This document shows positions 23,390-30,865 of a stretch of 44,654 nt of DNA, piece after piece (positions within the stretch are counted from its first letter, which is position 1; the number at the start of each line of letters is the position of its first letter). Below the pieces are notes generated by a model that saw only the letters and a program-made list of their open reading frames with translations, ran no database searches and was not told the DNA's origin. The DNA is from Oscillospiraceae bacterium (GTDB taxonomy: Bacteria > Bacillota > Clostridia > Oscillospirales > UBA929), in the NCBI GenBank assembly GCA_031265355.1, contig JAISCT010000024.1:1-44654 (forward strand), in the 5' to 3' direction. The position numbers were made by a program, and so were the translations under genes.

Positions 23390-24213
23390 AGCTTCAGGCT
23401 GATGTCCAGTGCCCGGGGGGAGTGGGTCAGCGCACCGATGGAGATGAGATTGACGCCGGTGGCCGCGACCTGAGCCAGGTCGCGCGCGCCCATACTGCCG
23501 GAGGCCTCGACGAGCGCCTGTCCGCTGATGTGCCGCACGGCCGCCCGCATGTCGTCGTCCGTCATGTTGTCCAGCATAATGCAATCGGCGCCCGCGTCCA
23601 GTGCCGCCCGCACTTCGTGGAGAGTGGAGACCTCCACCTCGATTTTGAGCATGTGCGGCGCGCGTATACGCGCCGCCGCCACCGCCGGACCGATGCCGCC
23701 GGCCGCCACGATGTGGTTGTCCTTGATCAGGACGCCGTCCGACAGGCCCAACCGGTGGTTGACGCCGCCGCCTGTGCGCACCGCGTATTTTTCGAGCGCG
23801 CGCATGCCGGGCGTCGTTTTGCGGGTGTCCGTGATCCGGACGGGGAAGTCTTTGACGGCCGCCACGGCCCGTGCGGTGGCGGTGGCGATGCCGGACAGGC
23901 GCTGCAGCAGGTTGAGCGCCGTCCGTTCCCCGGTCAGGATTGAGCGGGCCGGGCCCTCCAGCGTGGCCGCCACATCCCCCGCTTTCACCGGTTCGCCGTC
24001 CAGGTGGTCGATGCGCAAAACAATGCCGGGGTCCAGTAGCGAGAACACCCGGCGCACCACGCCGAACCCGCAGAGGACGCCGGCTTCTTTGATGAGAAAC
24101 TGTCCCTGGATCCGCCGGCCCGCCGGCACACAACTCTCCGTTGTGATGTCGCCGCCGCCGATATCCTCTTCCAGTGCGTGCCGCAAAAAGTTGTCCAGCC
24201 AAATCGCATCCAT
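23386..24213 (-). CDS. nadC: Nicotinate-nucleotide pyrophosphorylase (carboxylating)
   Basis: Makes nicotinate mononucleotide from quinolinate and PRPP, the third step of de novo NAD synthesis. It is 275 aa, normal. Motifs: E-D-I-G-x-G-D-I-T-T near 17, I-T-D-T-R-K-T-T-P-G near 126, V-R-T-G-G-G-V-N-H-R and L-I-K-D-N-H-I. It is the last gene of the nadA-nadB-nadC row, 66 nt after nadB, and ends overlapping the spoIVFB-like gene tail to tail. The spacer before it has an AACTGTT-T-AACAGTT palindrome (24257-24271). Confidence 0.97.
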   Translation of the reverse strand: MDAIWLDNFLRHALEEDIGGGDITTESCVPAGRRIQGQFLIKEAGVLCGFGVVRRVFSLLDPGIVLRIDHLDGEPVKAGDVAATLEGPARSILTGERTALNLLQRLSGIATATARAVAAVKDFPVRITDTRKTTPGMRALEKYAVRTGGGVNHRLGLSDGVLIKDNHIVAAGGIGPAVAAARIRAPHMLKIEVEVSTLHEVRAALDAGADCIMLDNMTDDDMRAAVRHISGQALVEASGSMGARDLAQVAATGVNLISIGALTHSPRALDISLKL

Positions 24214-24256
24214 CTCGGGAACCTCCTCACACGGCGCCGGTCGCGCCGTTTTTAGA

Positions 24257-24271
24257 AACTGTTTAACAGTT
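24257..24271. other. Palindrome in the nadB-nadC spacer
   Basis: AACTGTT and AACAGTT are a perfect inverted repeat with one central T, just after the nadB stop. It may be a small hairpin in the mRNA or a repressor site. Too short to decide. Confidence 0.3.
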
Positions 24272-24279
24272 CCTTCGCG

Positions 24280-25818
24280 TCAGTCTTCGCGAAAATGGGC
24301 GCCAACGCTCTCGCGGCGGTTCAGCGCCGCCTGCAGGATCTCACCGGCTATCGTGGCGAGGCCCAGCGCCTCCCAGTGTGCCTTGGTGGGCAGGTTTTTG
24401 TGCGCCATCGCGCCGAGAATGCTCTGGATCTGTCCCAGCCCGGCGACGAGATCCGCCGTGTGGCGTATGACGCCGGCGTCACGATTCGCAATCGCGACGA
24501 CGCGGCGGCGGATCTCCTCCGGTTCCGGCCCGTGGTAGTACAATCCATCTGCGACGGGCAGGGAAAACGGCCTGTCCGGCCGCGGACGGGCGCTGCCGCC
24601 GATGTACCGGGCTGCCCGGCGGCCGAACACCAGGCACTCCAGCATGGAGTTAGAGGCCAGTCGGTTGGCGCCGTGCACGCCGGTGGAGGCCACCTCGCCG
24701 CAGGCATACAGGCCGGGCAGCGTCGCCTCGGCGTTGAGGTCGGTTTTGAGCCCGCCCACCAGGTAGTGCTGCACCGGACAGACGGGGATCATGTCTCGGG
24801 AGATGTCAATGCCAAGTCGCAGACAGTGGCCGGTGATCGTCGGAAAACGGGTGGCCAAAAACTCATAGGAGTGGTGCGTCACATCCAAAAAGACATAGGG
24901 CACGCCCTCTGTCTGCATCTCCCGGACGATGGCACGCGCCACGATATCCCGGGGGGCGAGTTCGGCCATCGGGTGCTGGTCCGCCATGAAGCGGTGCCCG
25001 GCGGCATTTTTGAGTACGCCGCCCTCGCCGCGCACCGCCTCTGAGATCAAAAAAGCACGGTCGGCCTCGTGGGGCGTGTAGAGCGCCGTCGGATGGAACT
25101 GGATGAACTCCATGTCGCGCACGGCGGCCCCGGCGCGCAACGCCGCAGCCAAGCCCTCGCCGGTGGAGACGGAGGGGTTGGTTGTGTGACGGCCGTAGAC
25201 CTGGCCGATGCCCCCTGTACAGAGTACGACGGCCCGCGCCAAGATCGCCTTGAACACGCCGCCGTCGTGGATCAGAACACCGCAGGCCTGACCGTCGTTT
25301 GTCAGAATGTCAACCAAGAATGAATGTGGGAAAAAATGGATATTTGGCCGTCCGACAGCCAGCGTGGCCAGCACTTTGACCGTCTCGCGCCCGGTGGCGT
25401 CGCCCCCGGCGTGTACGATGCGGTCCCGGGTGTGGCCGCCCTCGCGGGTGATCTGGAGTTCGCCGTCCTCCCGGAGGTCGAAAGGCACCTGCATGGACAC
25501 GAGCGAGGCGATGGCCTCCGGCCCCTCGTCCACCAGCGCGCGCACGGCGTCCGCGTCGCATAGACCCGCGCCGGCCACCAGCGTATCCTCCAGATGGATC
25601 TCTGGGTGGTCGTCCTTGGCGATGGCCGCCGCGATACCGCCCTGCGCCAGCCAGGAGTTGCTGAGGTCGAGACCCTCTTTTGTGATGATGAGACACTGCA
25701 GCCGCTCGTCGAGGCTCATGGCCGTATAGAGTCCGGCCATGCCGCTGCCTGCGATCACCACGTCGGTGTATATTGTTTCAGATATGACCATGTCGCGCGG
25801 CCATGCGGTCCGTCGCAT
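24280..25818 (-). CDS. nadB: L-aspartate oxidase
   Basis: This FAD enzyme oxidises L-aspartate to iminoaspartate, the first step of NAD synthesis. From ATG 25818 it is 512 aa. The FAD loop is V-V-I-A-G-S-G-M-A-G-L near 20; other family segments are S-W-L-A-Q-G-G-I-A-A, H-P-T-A-L-Y and G-E-V-A-S-T-G-V-H-G-A-N-R-L-A-S-N-S. AAGGAGATGATTCC precedes the start, so the longer reading (to 25908), which lacks a ribosome site and runs through two hairpins, is rejected. It follows nadA after 94 nt. Confidence 0.97.
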   Translation of the reverse strand: MRRTAWPRDMVISETIYTDVVIAGSGMAGLYTAMSLDERLQCLIITKEGLDLSNSWLAQGGIAAAIAKDDHPEIHLEDTLVAGAGLCDADAVRALVDEGPEAIASLVSMQVPFDLREDGELQITREGGHTRDRIVHAGGDATGRETVKVLATLAVGRPNIHFFPHSFLVDILTNDGQACGVLIHDGGVFKAILARAVVLCTGGIGQVYGRHTTNPSVSTGEGLAAALRAGAAVRDMEFIQFHPTALYTPHEADRAFLISEAVRGEGGVLKNAAGHRFMADQHPMAELAPRDIVARAIVREMQTEGVPYVFLDVTHHSYEFLATRFPTITGHCLRLGIDISRDMIPVCPVQHYLVGGLKTDLNAEATLPGLYACGEVASTGVHGANRLASNSMLECLVFGRRAARYIGGSARPRPDRPFSLPVADGLYYHGPEPEEIRRRVVAIANRDAGVIRHTADLVAGLGQIQSILGAMAHKNLPTKAHWEALGLATIAGEILQAALNRRESVGAHFRED

Positions 25819-25845
25819 GGAATCATCTCCTTGCAAGAGACTAAC

Positions 25846-25908
25846 GTGGGTTGCACCTGCAACCCACAACCCAAATTCTTGTTTTTTGTTGCCGCTTCGC
25901 GGCAACAA
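25846..25908 (-). promoter_or_regulatory. Two hairpins in the nadA-nadB spacer
   Basis: GTGGGTTGCA (25846-25855) and TGCAACCCAC (25858-25867) form a perfect 10-bp stem with a 2-nt loop, and TTGTTGCCG (25886-25894) pairs with CGGCAACAA (25900-25908), which can extend to a 10-bp stem. On the minus strand they follow nadA and precede the nadB ribosome site. They could tune expression of nadB relative to nadA, or be an intergenic repeat. Confidence 0.5.
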
Positions 25909-25912
25909 GGTA

Positions 25913-26821
25913 CTAAAGATTACACTCGATCATCCGGTCCAGCGTGCGGCGGGCGGACTGCGCCAGTGCGGGGTCGATCTCGATGGTCTCCCGGCCGGTC
26001 TCCAGCGCGTGCGTCAAGTCGACCAGGGTGGTTTTTTTCATGTTCCGGCACAGCAGCGAGGGCTTGAGCAGGAAGACCCGTTTGTCCGGCGCCGTCACGC
26101 GGAGCCGTTCGACCACACCAACCTCCGTGCCGATGAGAAAGCCCGCCGCCTCCCGCTGCTCCACGTAACGCAGAATTTCCGCCGTGGAACCGGCAAAATC
26201 GGCCAGCGCCACGACGGCGGGCGGACATTCGGGGTGGACCAGCACCAGGCACTCGGGGTGCGCTCGCCGCGCCGCCTGTACGTCTTCGGCCCGCACCAGG
26301 TGGTGGACAATGCAGTAGCCGTCGTAGAGATGAAAACGCTTCTCCGGCACCTTCTCGGCCACGAAGCGCCCCAGATTTTGGTCCGGCAAAAAGACGATCT
26401 CTCGCTGCGGCAGCGCGCGGGCCACGCGCACCGCCGAGGAAGAAGTACAGCAGACGTCACAGACCGCTTTGACGGCGGCCGATGAATTGACATAACACAA
26501 AAATGCGGCGTCGGGGTGTTTTGTCCGCAAAACGGTTACGTCGTCGGGCGTGACCATGTCGGCCATCGGGCAGCCCGCGTCCGGCGCGGGGAGCAGCACT
26601 GTCTTGTCCGGATTCAGCAGCTTGGCGCTCTCGGCCATGAAGCGGACCCCGCACAGGACGATGACCGGATGCGTAGCCTGTCGGGCCTGCCGGGCCAGCT
26701 CAAAGGAATCGCCGACCACGTCCGCGACCTCCTGGATGTCCATCGTCTGGTAAAAATGGGCCAGAATCAGCGCGTGCTTCTCTTCGGCCAGCGCGCGAAT
26801 GCGCCGTTGTTGCTCATTCAT
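25913..26821 (-). CDS. nadA: Quinolinate synthase (4Fe-4S)
   Basis: Condenses iminoaspartate with dihydroxyacetone phosphate to quinolinate. From ATG 26821 it is 302 aa, normal for the family. A-H-F-Y-Q near residue 21, the cysteines in V-L-C-G-V-R-F-M-A-E, C-C-T-S-S-S-A and S-L-L-C-R-N-M-K-K-T-T support the cluster site and catalytic pocket. ATG 26821 has AAGGTG 6 nt upstream; ATG 26827 two codons earlier is the alternative. First of the nad genes. Confidence 0.96.
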   Translation of the reverse strand: MNEQQRRIRALAEEKHALILAHFYQTMDIQEVADVVGDSFELARQARQATHPVIVLCGVRFMAESAKLLNPDKTVLLPAPDAGCPMADMVTPDDVTVLRTKHPDAAFLCYVNSSAAVKAVCDVCCTSSSAVRVARALPQREIVFLPDQNLGRFVAEKVPEKRFHLYDGYCIVHHLVRAEDVQAARRAHPECLVLVHPECPPAVVALADFAGSTAEILRYVEQREAAGFLIGTEVGVVERLRVTAPDKRVFLLKPSLLCRNMKKTTLVDLTHALETGRETIEIDPALAQSARRTLDRMIECNL

Positions 26822-26838
26822 GGTCATCACCTTATAGT

Positions 26839-26864
26839 TTTTCCCCGCCAAAGGACGGGGAAAA
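26839..26864 (-). promoter_or_regulatory. Hairpin immediately before the nadA ribosome site
   Basis: TTTTCCCCG (26839-26847) pairs perfectly with CGGGGAAAA (26856-26864), 8-nt loop. On the minus strand it ends about 5 nt before AAGGTG of nadA. It could terminate the upstream gene or control nadA translation; no T-run follows on the minus strand. Confidence 0.45.
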
Positions 26865-26953
26865 TAGAACGGTCCGCACAAAACGCGCGCACCAACAAGC
26901 CGCGAGAACTCGGTGCGGCCGGGGGGGTGTGCAAAAGACGGACGCGGCGGTCG

Positions 26954-27475
26954 TCACGTGTGATGGTGTCCGTCGCAATCCGGGTCATCGCAGTCCGGAT
27001 CGTCGCAATCGAGGTCGAACTCCAACGTTTCGCCGCATTTTGGACACTGGATGCTCCCCTCTTCCAGCATTTCCTCGTTGATGACGGTCTCCTCGCCGCA
27101 CTTTGGGCATTGGATCTCATAGTAGTAGTTCCCGTCGGGCAGATCGATCTCGTCTTCGTCATCCTCGTCGTCTTCGTCATCTTCATCCTCATCGTCGGAG
27201 AAGATCTCCAAGAGGCGCGACAGACCGTGTGTGATGCTCTCTACGCACTCGCCGAGGCCGTCCACCGTTTCGTCCAGATGCCGCACATCCTCTGCCACGG
27301 AATTCAGTTCCTCGCCCAGATGCCCGTTTGCCTCCTCCACGCCGGAGAGGGCGTCCGTCATCTCGTCCAAAAGATCGATCATCGCGTGCAACACACGGCC
27401 TTCCTTGGTGTCGTCGTCCAACGACAGTCCCTCGGCCAGTCCTTTGACGTAGCCAAGCTTTTTCAAATAACTCAC
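26954..27475 (-). CDS. CD1247-like zinc-ribbon protein with acidic tract and Asp/Cys/His tail
   Basis: From GTG 27475 it is 173 aa. The N-terminal helical part (S-Y-L-K-K-L-G-Y-V-K-G-L-A-E-G-L and a coiled coil to about 90) matches the family called CD1247 N-terminal domain. Then a Glu/Asp tract (about 92-112), a zinc ribbon with two C-P-K-C-G motifs, and a tail D-C-D-D-P-D-C-D-D-P ending G-H-H-H-T. The tail is encoded by three 15-bp repeats (26971-27015). Function unknown; the metal-binding tail suggests zinc or another metal. GTG 27475 has AAAGGA 10 nt upstream; ATG 27484 is too close to it. It lies 37 nt after efp. Confidence 0.75.
   Translation of the reverse strand: MSYLKKLGYVKGLAEGLSLDDDTKEGRVLHAMIDLLDEMTDALSGVEEANGHLGEELNSVAEDVRHLDETVDGLGECVESITHGLSRLLEIFSDDEDEDDEDDEDDEDEIDLPDGNYYYEIQCPKCGEETVINEEMLEEGSIQCPKCGETLEFDLDCDDPDCDDPDCDGHHHT
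26971..27015 (-). repeat. Three 15-bp repeats coding the Asp/Cys tail
   Basis: Units 26971-26985, 26986-27000 and 27001-27015 share CGTCGCAATCC-like cores and encode D-x-D-C-D units. Five-residue repeat expansion of a metal-rich tail is suggested. Confidence 0.65.
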
Positions 27476-27512
27476 GCGGCACACATCCTTTCCGGTGATG
27501 GGCGTACAAAGG

Positions 27513-28076
27513 TCAGCCCTTGGCGCGCTCCATATACTCGCCGGTACGGGTGTCGATGCGGATCATCTCGCCGGCGTTGATGAAAATGGGGACGCGGATC
27601 TCGGCGCCTGTCTCCAGGGTGGCGGGCTTTGTCACATTGTTTGCGGTGTCGCCGCGCACGCCCGGTTCGGTCTCCGCGACCTCCAGCTCGACAAACACGG
27701 GCGGCTCCACATTGAAAACATTGCCTTTGTATGAGATGACTTTACACTCCATGTTCTCTTTGACAAACTGAAAGCCGCTGCCCAGCGTACCCTTGGAGAC
27801 GGGGATCTGTTCATAGGTCTCCGTGTCCATGAAGTAATACAGATCGCCGTCGGCATACAGATATTGCATGTCGCGGCGCTCCACATAGGCGTTTTCAAAT
27901 TTGTCGGTCGGGCTGAATGTGCGCTCGACCACGCCGCCACCTATCACATTTTTCAGCTTGCAGCGCACAAACGCCGCGCCTTTGCCGGGCTTGACATGCT
28001 GAAATTCCACGACCTGCAGCACCTGGCCGTCCATCTCAAAGGTGACGCCGTTGCGGAAATCGCCCGCTGAAACCAT
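27513..28076 (-). CDS. efp: Elongation factor P
   Basis: EF-P relieves ribosome stalling at proline stretches; the window encodes several Pro-rich proteins. From ATG 28076 it is 187 aa, the normal length, with GGAGGT 8 nt upstream. It starts [10 protein letters not shown] and has the loop lysine in K-P-G-K-G-A-A-F; the three beta-barrel domains end with [10 protein letters not shown]. The longer reading to 28184 has no ribosome site. A 17-nt-spaced promoter lies upstream. Confidence 0.97.
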   Translation of the reverse strand: MVSAGDFRNGVTFEMDGQVLQVVEFQHVKPGKGAAFVRCKLKNVIGGGVVERTFSPTDKFENAYVERRDMQYLYADGDLYYFMDTETYEQIPVSKGTLGSGFQFVKENMECKVISYKGNVFNVEPPVFVELEVAETEPGVRGDTANNVTKPATLETGAEIRVPIFINAGEMIRIDTRTGEYMERAKG

Positions 28077-28189
28077 ATTCGATGACCTCCATCCCGCCGG
28101 GGCTTTTCCGCTCAGGCGGTATCGTTTTCTTTCCGGACGCCGCATCCGGGGGGATTGCCGCGGTTCTCCGTGCACATTCGGCACTCATA

Positions 28190-28218
28190 ATCTTACTATA
28201 AACCTGTGATGTTGGCAA
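28190..28218 (-). promoter_or_regulatory. Sigma-A-type promoter for efp
   Basis: On the minus strand TTGCCA (28213-28218) and TAAGAT (28190-28195) are separated by 17 nt. The transcript would start near 28183, about 107 nt before efp, and could serve efp to nadC. Confidence 0.65.
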
Positions 28219-28228
28219 GTTGAAATTT

Positions 28229-29299
28229 CTATCCCACCACGAGCAGGTCTTTGGGCAGGGCGGTGAGATTGCGTGCGCCGGTCTCGGTGAGGGCAATGAC
28301 GTCTTCGATACGCACCCCAAAACGGCCGGGCAAATAGATGCCAGGCTCGGCGGAGAGAACGGTGCCGGCGGGCAAAGGGCTCTCTTCGGAGGGCGATGCA
28401 CCGCCCGGTTCATGAATCTCGATCCCCAAGCAGTGACCGAAACCATGGCCAAAATAGGCCCCATACCCCTCTTCGGCGATGAGATCGCGGGCCGCGGCGT
28501 CGATCGTCCGACCGGCGACGCCGGCGCGGGCCGTCTCGATGCCGCGGCGCTGCGCGCGCAAGACGACGTCATACACGCGGCGCATCTCGTCGGTGGCTGT
28601 GCCGACGGCCACTGTACGGGTGGTGTCGGAGCAGTAGCCTCTGTGAACGACGCCGAAGTCCATCGTGAGGAAGTCGCCCCTCGAGATGGGACGGTCGCCG
28701 GCTTCCCCGTGCGGCTGCGCGGCGCCCGGGCCAGTCACGACGATGGGGTCAAACGAGAGATGATCCGCGCCCGCTTGATACAGCCGGGCGATGAGCTCGG
28801 CGCGCAACGCCCGCTCCGTCATGCCGACCCGGATGAGCGGGAGTGTCTCAAGGAACCCTCGCTCGGCGATGCGCTGGGCTTCTTCCATACGGGCCAATTC
28901 CTCGGTGTCTTTGACGCGCCGCCGCCTGTGCAGCGCCTCGTGCGCCGGCACAAAATCCACAGAAAACGCGCGGGAGAGGGTCTCGTATTCGGTGAGCGTC
29001 ATGGTGTCCTGCTCGAAACCGAGCATCTTCACCCGCGCACGAGCCAGGGCTTTGCCGACGGTCTCGCGGTAAGGATGCGTGTGGTCGGTTATCTCCACCG
29101 CATAACCGGACAGGCGCGTCCGCGCGGCCTCGATATAACGGAAATCCGTATAAAACGTTCCGCCTTGGCGGGTGATCAGCACCATACCGGCGGAGGTGAA
29201 GAGATCTGTGGCATAATACCGGGCCACGCGGGAGGTGAGCAGCAGCGCGTCGAAAGATTCCTCCTCCAACAGCGCCTGCAAGGACGGCAGACGGTTCAC
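28229..29299 (-). CDS. pepP: Xaa-Pro aminopeptidase/dipeptidase family (M24)
   Basis: A cytoplasmic metallopeptidase that acts on X-Pro bonds. It is 356 aa. The dinuclear metal ligands are seen: M-D-F-G, D-T-T-R-T, H in F-G-H-G-F-G-H-C-L-G-I-E-I-H, E in S-A-E-P-G-I-Y and E in R-I-E-D-V. GTG 29299 has GAGGAGG 5 nt upstream. The pepP/pepQ-efp pair is a well-known Firmicutes arrangement. Substrate (PepP or PepQ type) cannot be decided by sequence alone. Confidence 0.94.
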   Translation of the reverse strand: MNRLPSLQALLEEESFDALLLTSRVARYYATDLFTSAGMVLITRQGGTFYTDFRYIEAARTRLSGYAVEITDHTHPYRETVGKALARARVKMLGFEQDTMTLTEYETLSRAFSVDFVPAHEALHRRRRVKDTEELARMEEAQRIAERGFLETLPLIRVGMTERALRAELIARLYQAGADHLSFDPIVVTGPGAAQPHGEAGDRPISRGDFLTMDFGVVHRGYCSDTTRTVAVGTATDEMRRVYDVVLRAQRRGIETARAGVAGRTIDAAARDLIAEEGYGAYFGHGFGHCLGIEIHEPGGASPSEESPLPAGTVLSAEPGIYLPGRFGVRIEDVIALTETGARNLTALPKDLLVVG

Positions 29300-29379
29300 G
29301 GCGGCCTCCTCTTCCGATATCCCGGGACAATCGGACTAAAATGATAAGAGCAAAAACACACGGCAAACAGGGGGCGGCG

Positions 29380-29901
29380 TCACTGACAGGCGTCCCGCTG
29401 GAGCGCTTTGCGGATGAAGGGCTGCTCCAGACGGCGGCGCAGGCTGAAAAAGAAGTGGCCCTTGAGATGCAGCGGCGTGACCAAGATGGAAAACAGCCCG
29501 CTGCGCTTGGCGCCCAGGACGTCGGTGTAGATCTGGTCGCCCACCTCGGCCACCTGAACCGGCGGAAGCCCGAGCAGTTCCACGGCCCGCTTGAAGCCGA
29601 GCGAAAAGGGTTTGCGCGCACGGGGGACATAGCCGACGGGGAGACCTGCGCAAAATCGCCGCACGCGGTCCTCCGCGTTGTTTGTGATGATGACAACGCC
29701 CAGACCCGCCTCGCACATCTGGCCGATCCAGCGGATGACGTCGGGCGTCGGACGCTTTTGCCCGTAACCGGCCAGCGTGTTGTCCAAATCTACGGCCAAG
29801 CCCCGCAGCCCTTTCGAGAGAAGCCATTCGGGGGTGATGTCCTGGATGTTGGCAAACACTTTGTCGGGGATGAAATTGGCGCCAAACTTGCTCATTCGCA
29901 T
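29380..29901 (-). CDS. yqeG: YqeG-family HAD phosphatase
   Basis: A HAD superfamily IIIA phosphatase of about 173 aa. The motif D-L-D-N-T is near residue 38, T-N-N-A-E-D near 71, and K-P-F and V-G-D-Q-I-Y-T-D follow. In Bacillus yqeG lies before yqeH and aroE; here it is upstream of pepP and the other neighbours are absent. ATG 29901 is chosen (GGGG 10 nt upstream); ATG 29895 and TTG 29907 are alternatives. Physiological substrate unknown. Confidence 0.87.
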   Translation of the reverse strand: MRMSKFGANFIPDKVFANIQDITPEWLLSKGLRGLAVDLDNTLAGYGQKRPTPDVIRWIGQMCEAGLGVVIITNNAEDRVRRFCAGLPVGYVPRARKPFSLGFKRAVELLGLPPVQVAEVGDQIYTDVLGAKRSGLFSILVTPLHLKGHFFFSLRRRLEQPFIRKALQRDACQ

Positions 29902-30048
29902 AATCAAACGTCCCCGTCATATAAATGATGTTGGGTGACAAAATCAGGAAAAACGCAACAGGGAACGAATCAAGTATACCACAAGGCGGCGCGATTCACA
30001 ATGGGAGACGAAACATAGTGAACAAAAATACGAAAGGATGTGGCCAGA

Positions 30049-30843
30049 GTGGAAGCCGCTGTTTCGCCCATTGTGGCGGCGGTACCGGCCGATGTCCGGG
30101 CGGCGTCGGCGCTGGGTGTCCGCGTGGCGCATTTGGCATACGACGTGGACCCGGCGTACGGCCTCGTGCGCCGGCGCGCCGACTTGTCCGCGCGCGGCGG
30201 TCTGATGGTGCTGTCGGACCGGGCCGGCGGACCGGCGGGGCAGGACGCGACGGACGGGGTGAGCGCGCTCTGCCAGGCGGTCATGCGGACCTGCGCCGCA
30301 CACGCCTTCGAGGGAGTCGTAGCCGACTTCGAGACGCCGGGTCACGGCCGACTAGAACAGTTCGTGGCCGAGTGCGCGCCTGTACTGGAGGCCAAAGGGC
30401 TGGTGCTGTATGTGTCTGCGGGATACGCGCACTGCACGCGCGCGTGCCGCGTCGTGTTTCCGTGCGCGCCGGTGTCCGGGTCTGTGCGCGACTGCCTGAC
30501 GACGGCGCGGGAGCGGTACGAGGGCCGGCGGCTGGCGCCGGACTGGGAGCGCCTGATGTGCGACGTCACACTGCCGAAGGCGGGGCCGGGCGCACGGCTG
30601 ACGCCCCGGGCGCTCGCGCGGCTGACGGTGGGACGCCAGGTGTTCTTTTCCCAAGAGCTGTGCACGCACTATTTTACCTACAAGGACGCGTCGGGGGAGA
30701 CTCACTTCGTCCTGTACGACGACGGGCAGAGTTTGCTGAAAAAACTGCGCCTTGCGGCCGGCCTCGGTGTCAGCGAGGGATTTTTCCTCTACCCGGAGGT
30801 GGCGGAGCTGTTTGCCGCCGGGGAGCTCGCGCCGCGGGGCTGA
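30049..30843 (+). CDS. Unrecognised 264-aa protein, possibly TIM-barrel (GH18-like)
   Basis: I do not recognise the family. The N-terminal half is Ala/Val-rich; E-G-V-V-A-D-F-E near residue 88 resembles the D-x-x-D-x-E catalytic strand of GH18 chitinase-like barrels, followed by V-L-Y-V-S-A-G-Y-A and a C-terminal Y-D-D-G-Q-S-L-L-K-K-L and F-F-L-Y-P-E-V-A-E-L-F. No signal peptide is seen. GTG 30049 has AAAGGA 10 nt upstream. The stop TGA is followed directly by a degenerate MITE end. It lies alone between divergent yqeG and the convergent SLH gene. Confidence 0.6.
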   Translation: MEAAVSPIVAAVPADVRAASALGVRVAHLAYDVDPAYGLVRRRADLSARGGLMVLSDRAGGPAGQDATDGVSALCQAVMRTCAAHAFEGVVADFETPGHGRLEQFVAECAPVLEAKGLVLYVSAGYAHCTRACRVVFPCAPVSGSVRDCLTTARERYEGRRLAPDWERLMCDVTLPKAGPGARLTPRALARLTVGRQVFFSQELCTHYFTYKDASGETHFVLYDDGQSLLKKLRLAAGLGVSEGFFLYPEVAELFAAGELAPRG

Positions 30844-30864
30844 CGCACTTCTGACACCTGAATC
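30842..30864. mobile_element. Degenerate MITE right end between two convergent genes
   Basis: The reverse complement, GATTCAGGTGTCAGAAGTGCGTC, matches the right end of the spoIIIA MITE (GGTTCAAGTGTTAGAAGTGCGTC) at 20 of 23 positions. It fills almost the whole gap between the unknown gene (stop 30841-30843) and the SLH gene (stop 30866). Confidence 0.6.
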
Positions 30865-30865
30865 A

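Noticed and set aside
28220..29344. Plus-strand 374-aa frame opposite the M24 peptidase
   Set aside because: Shadow; the M24 metal ligands on the minus strand fix the true gene.
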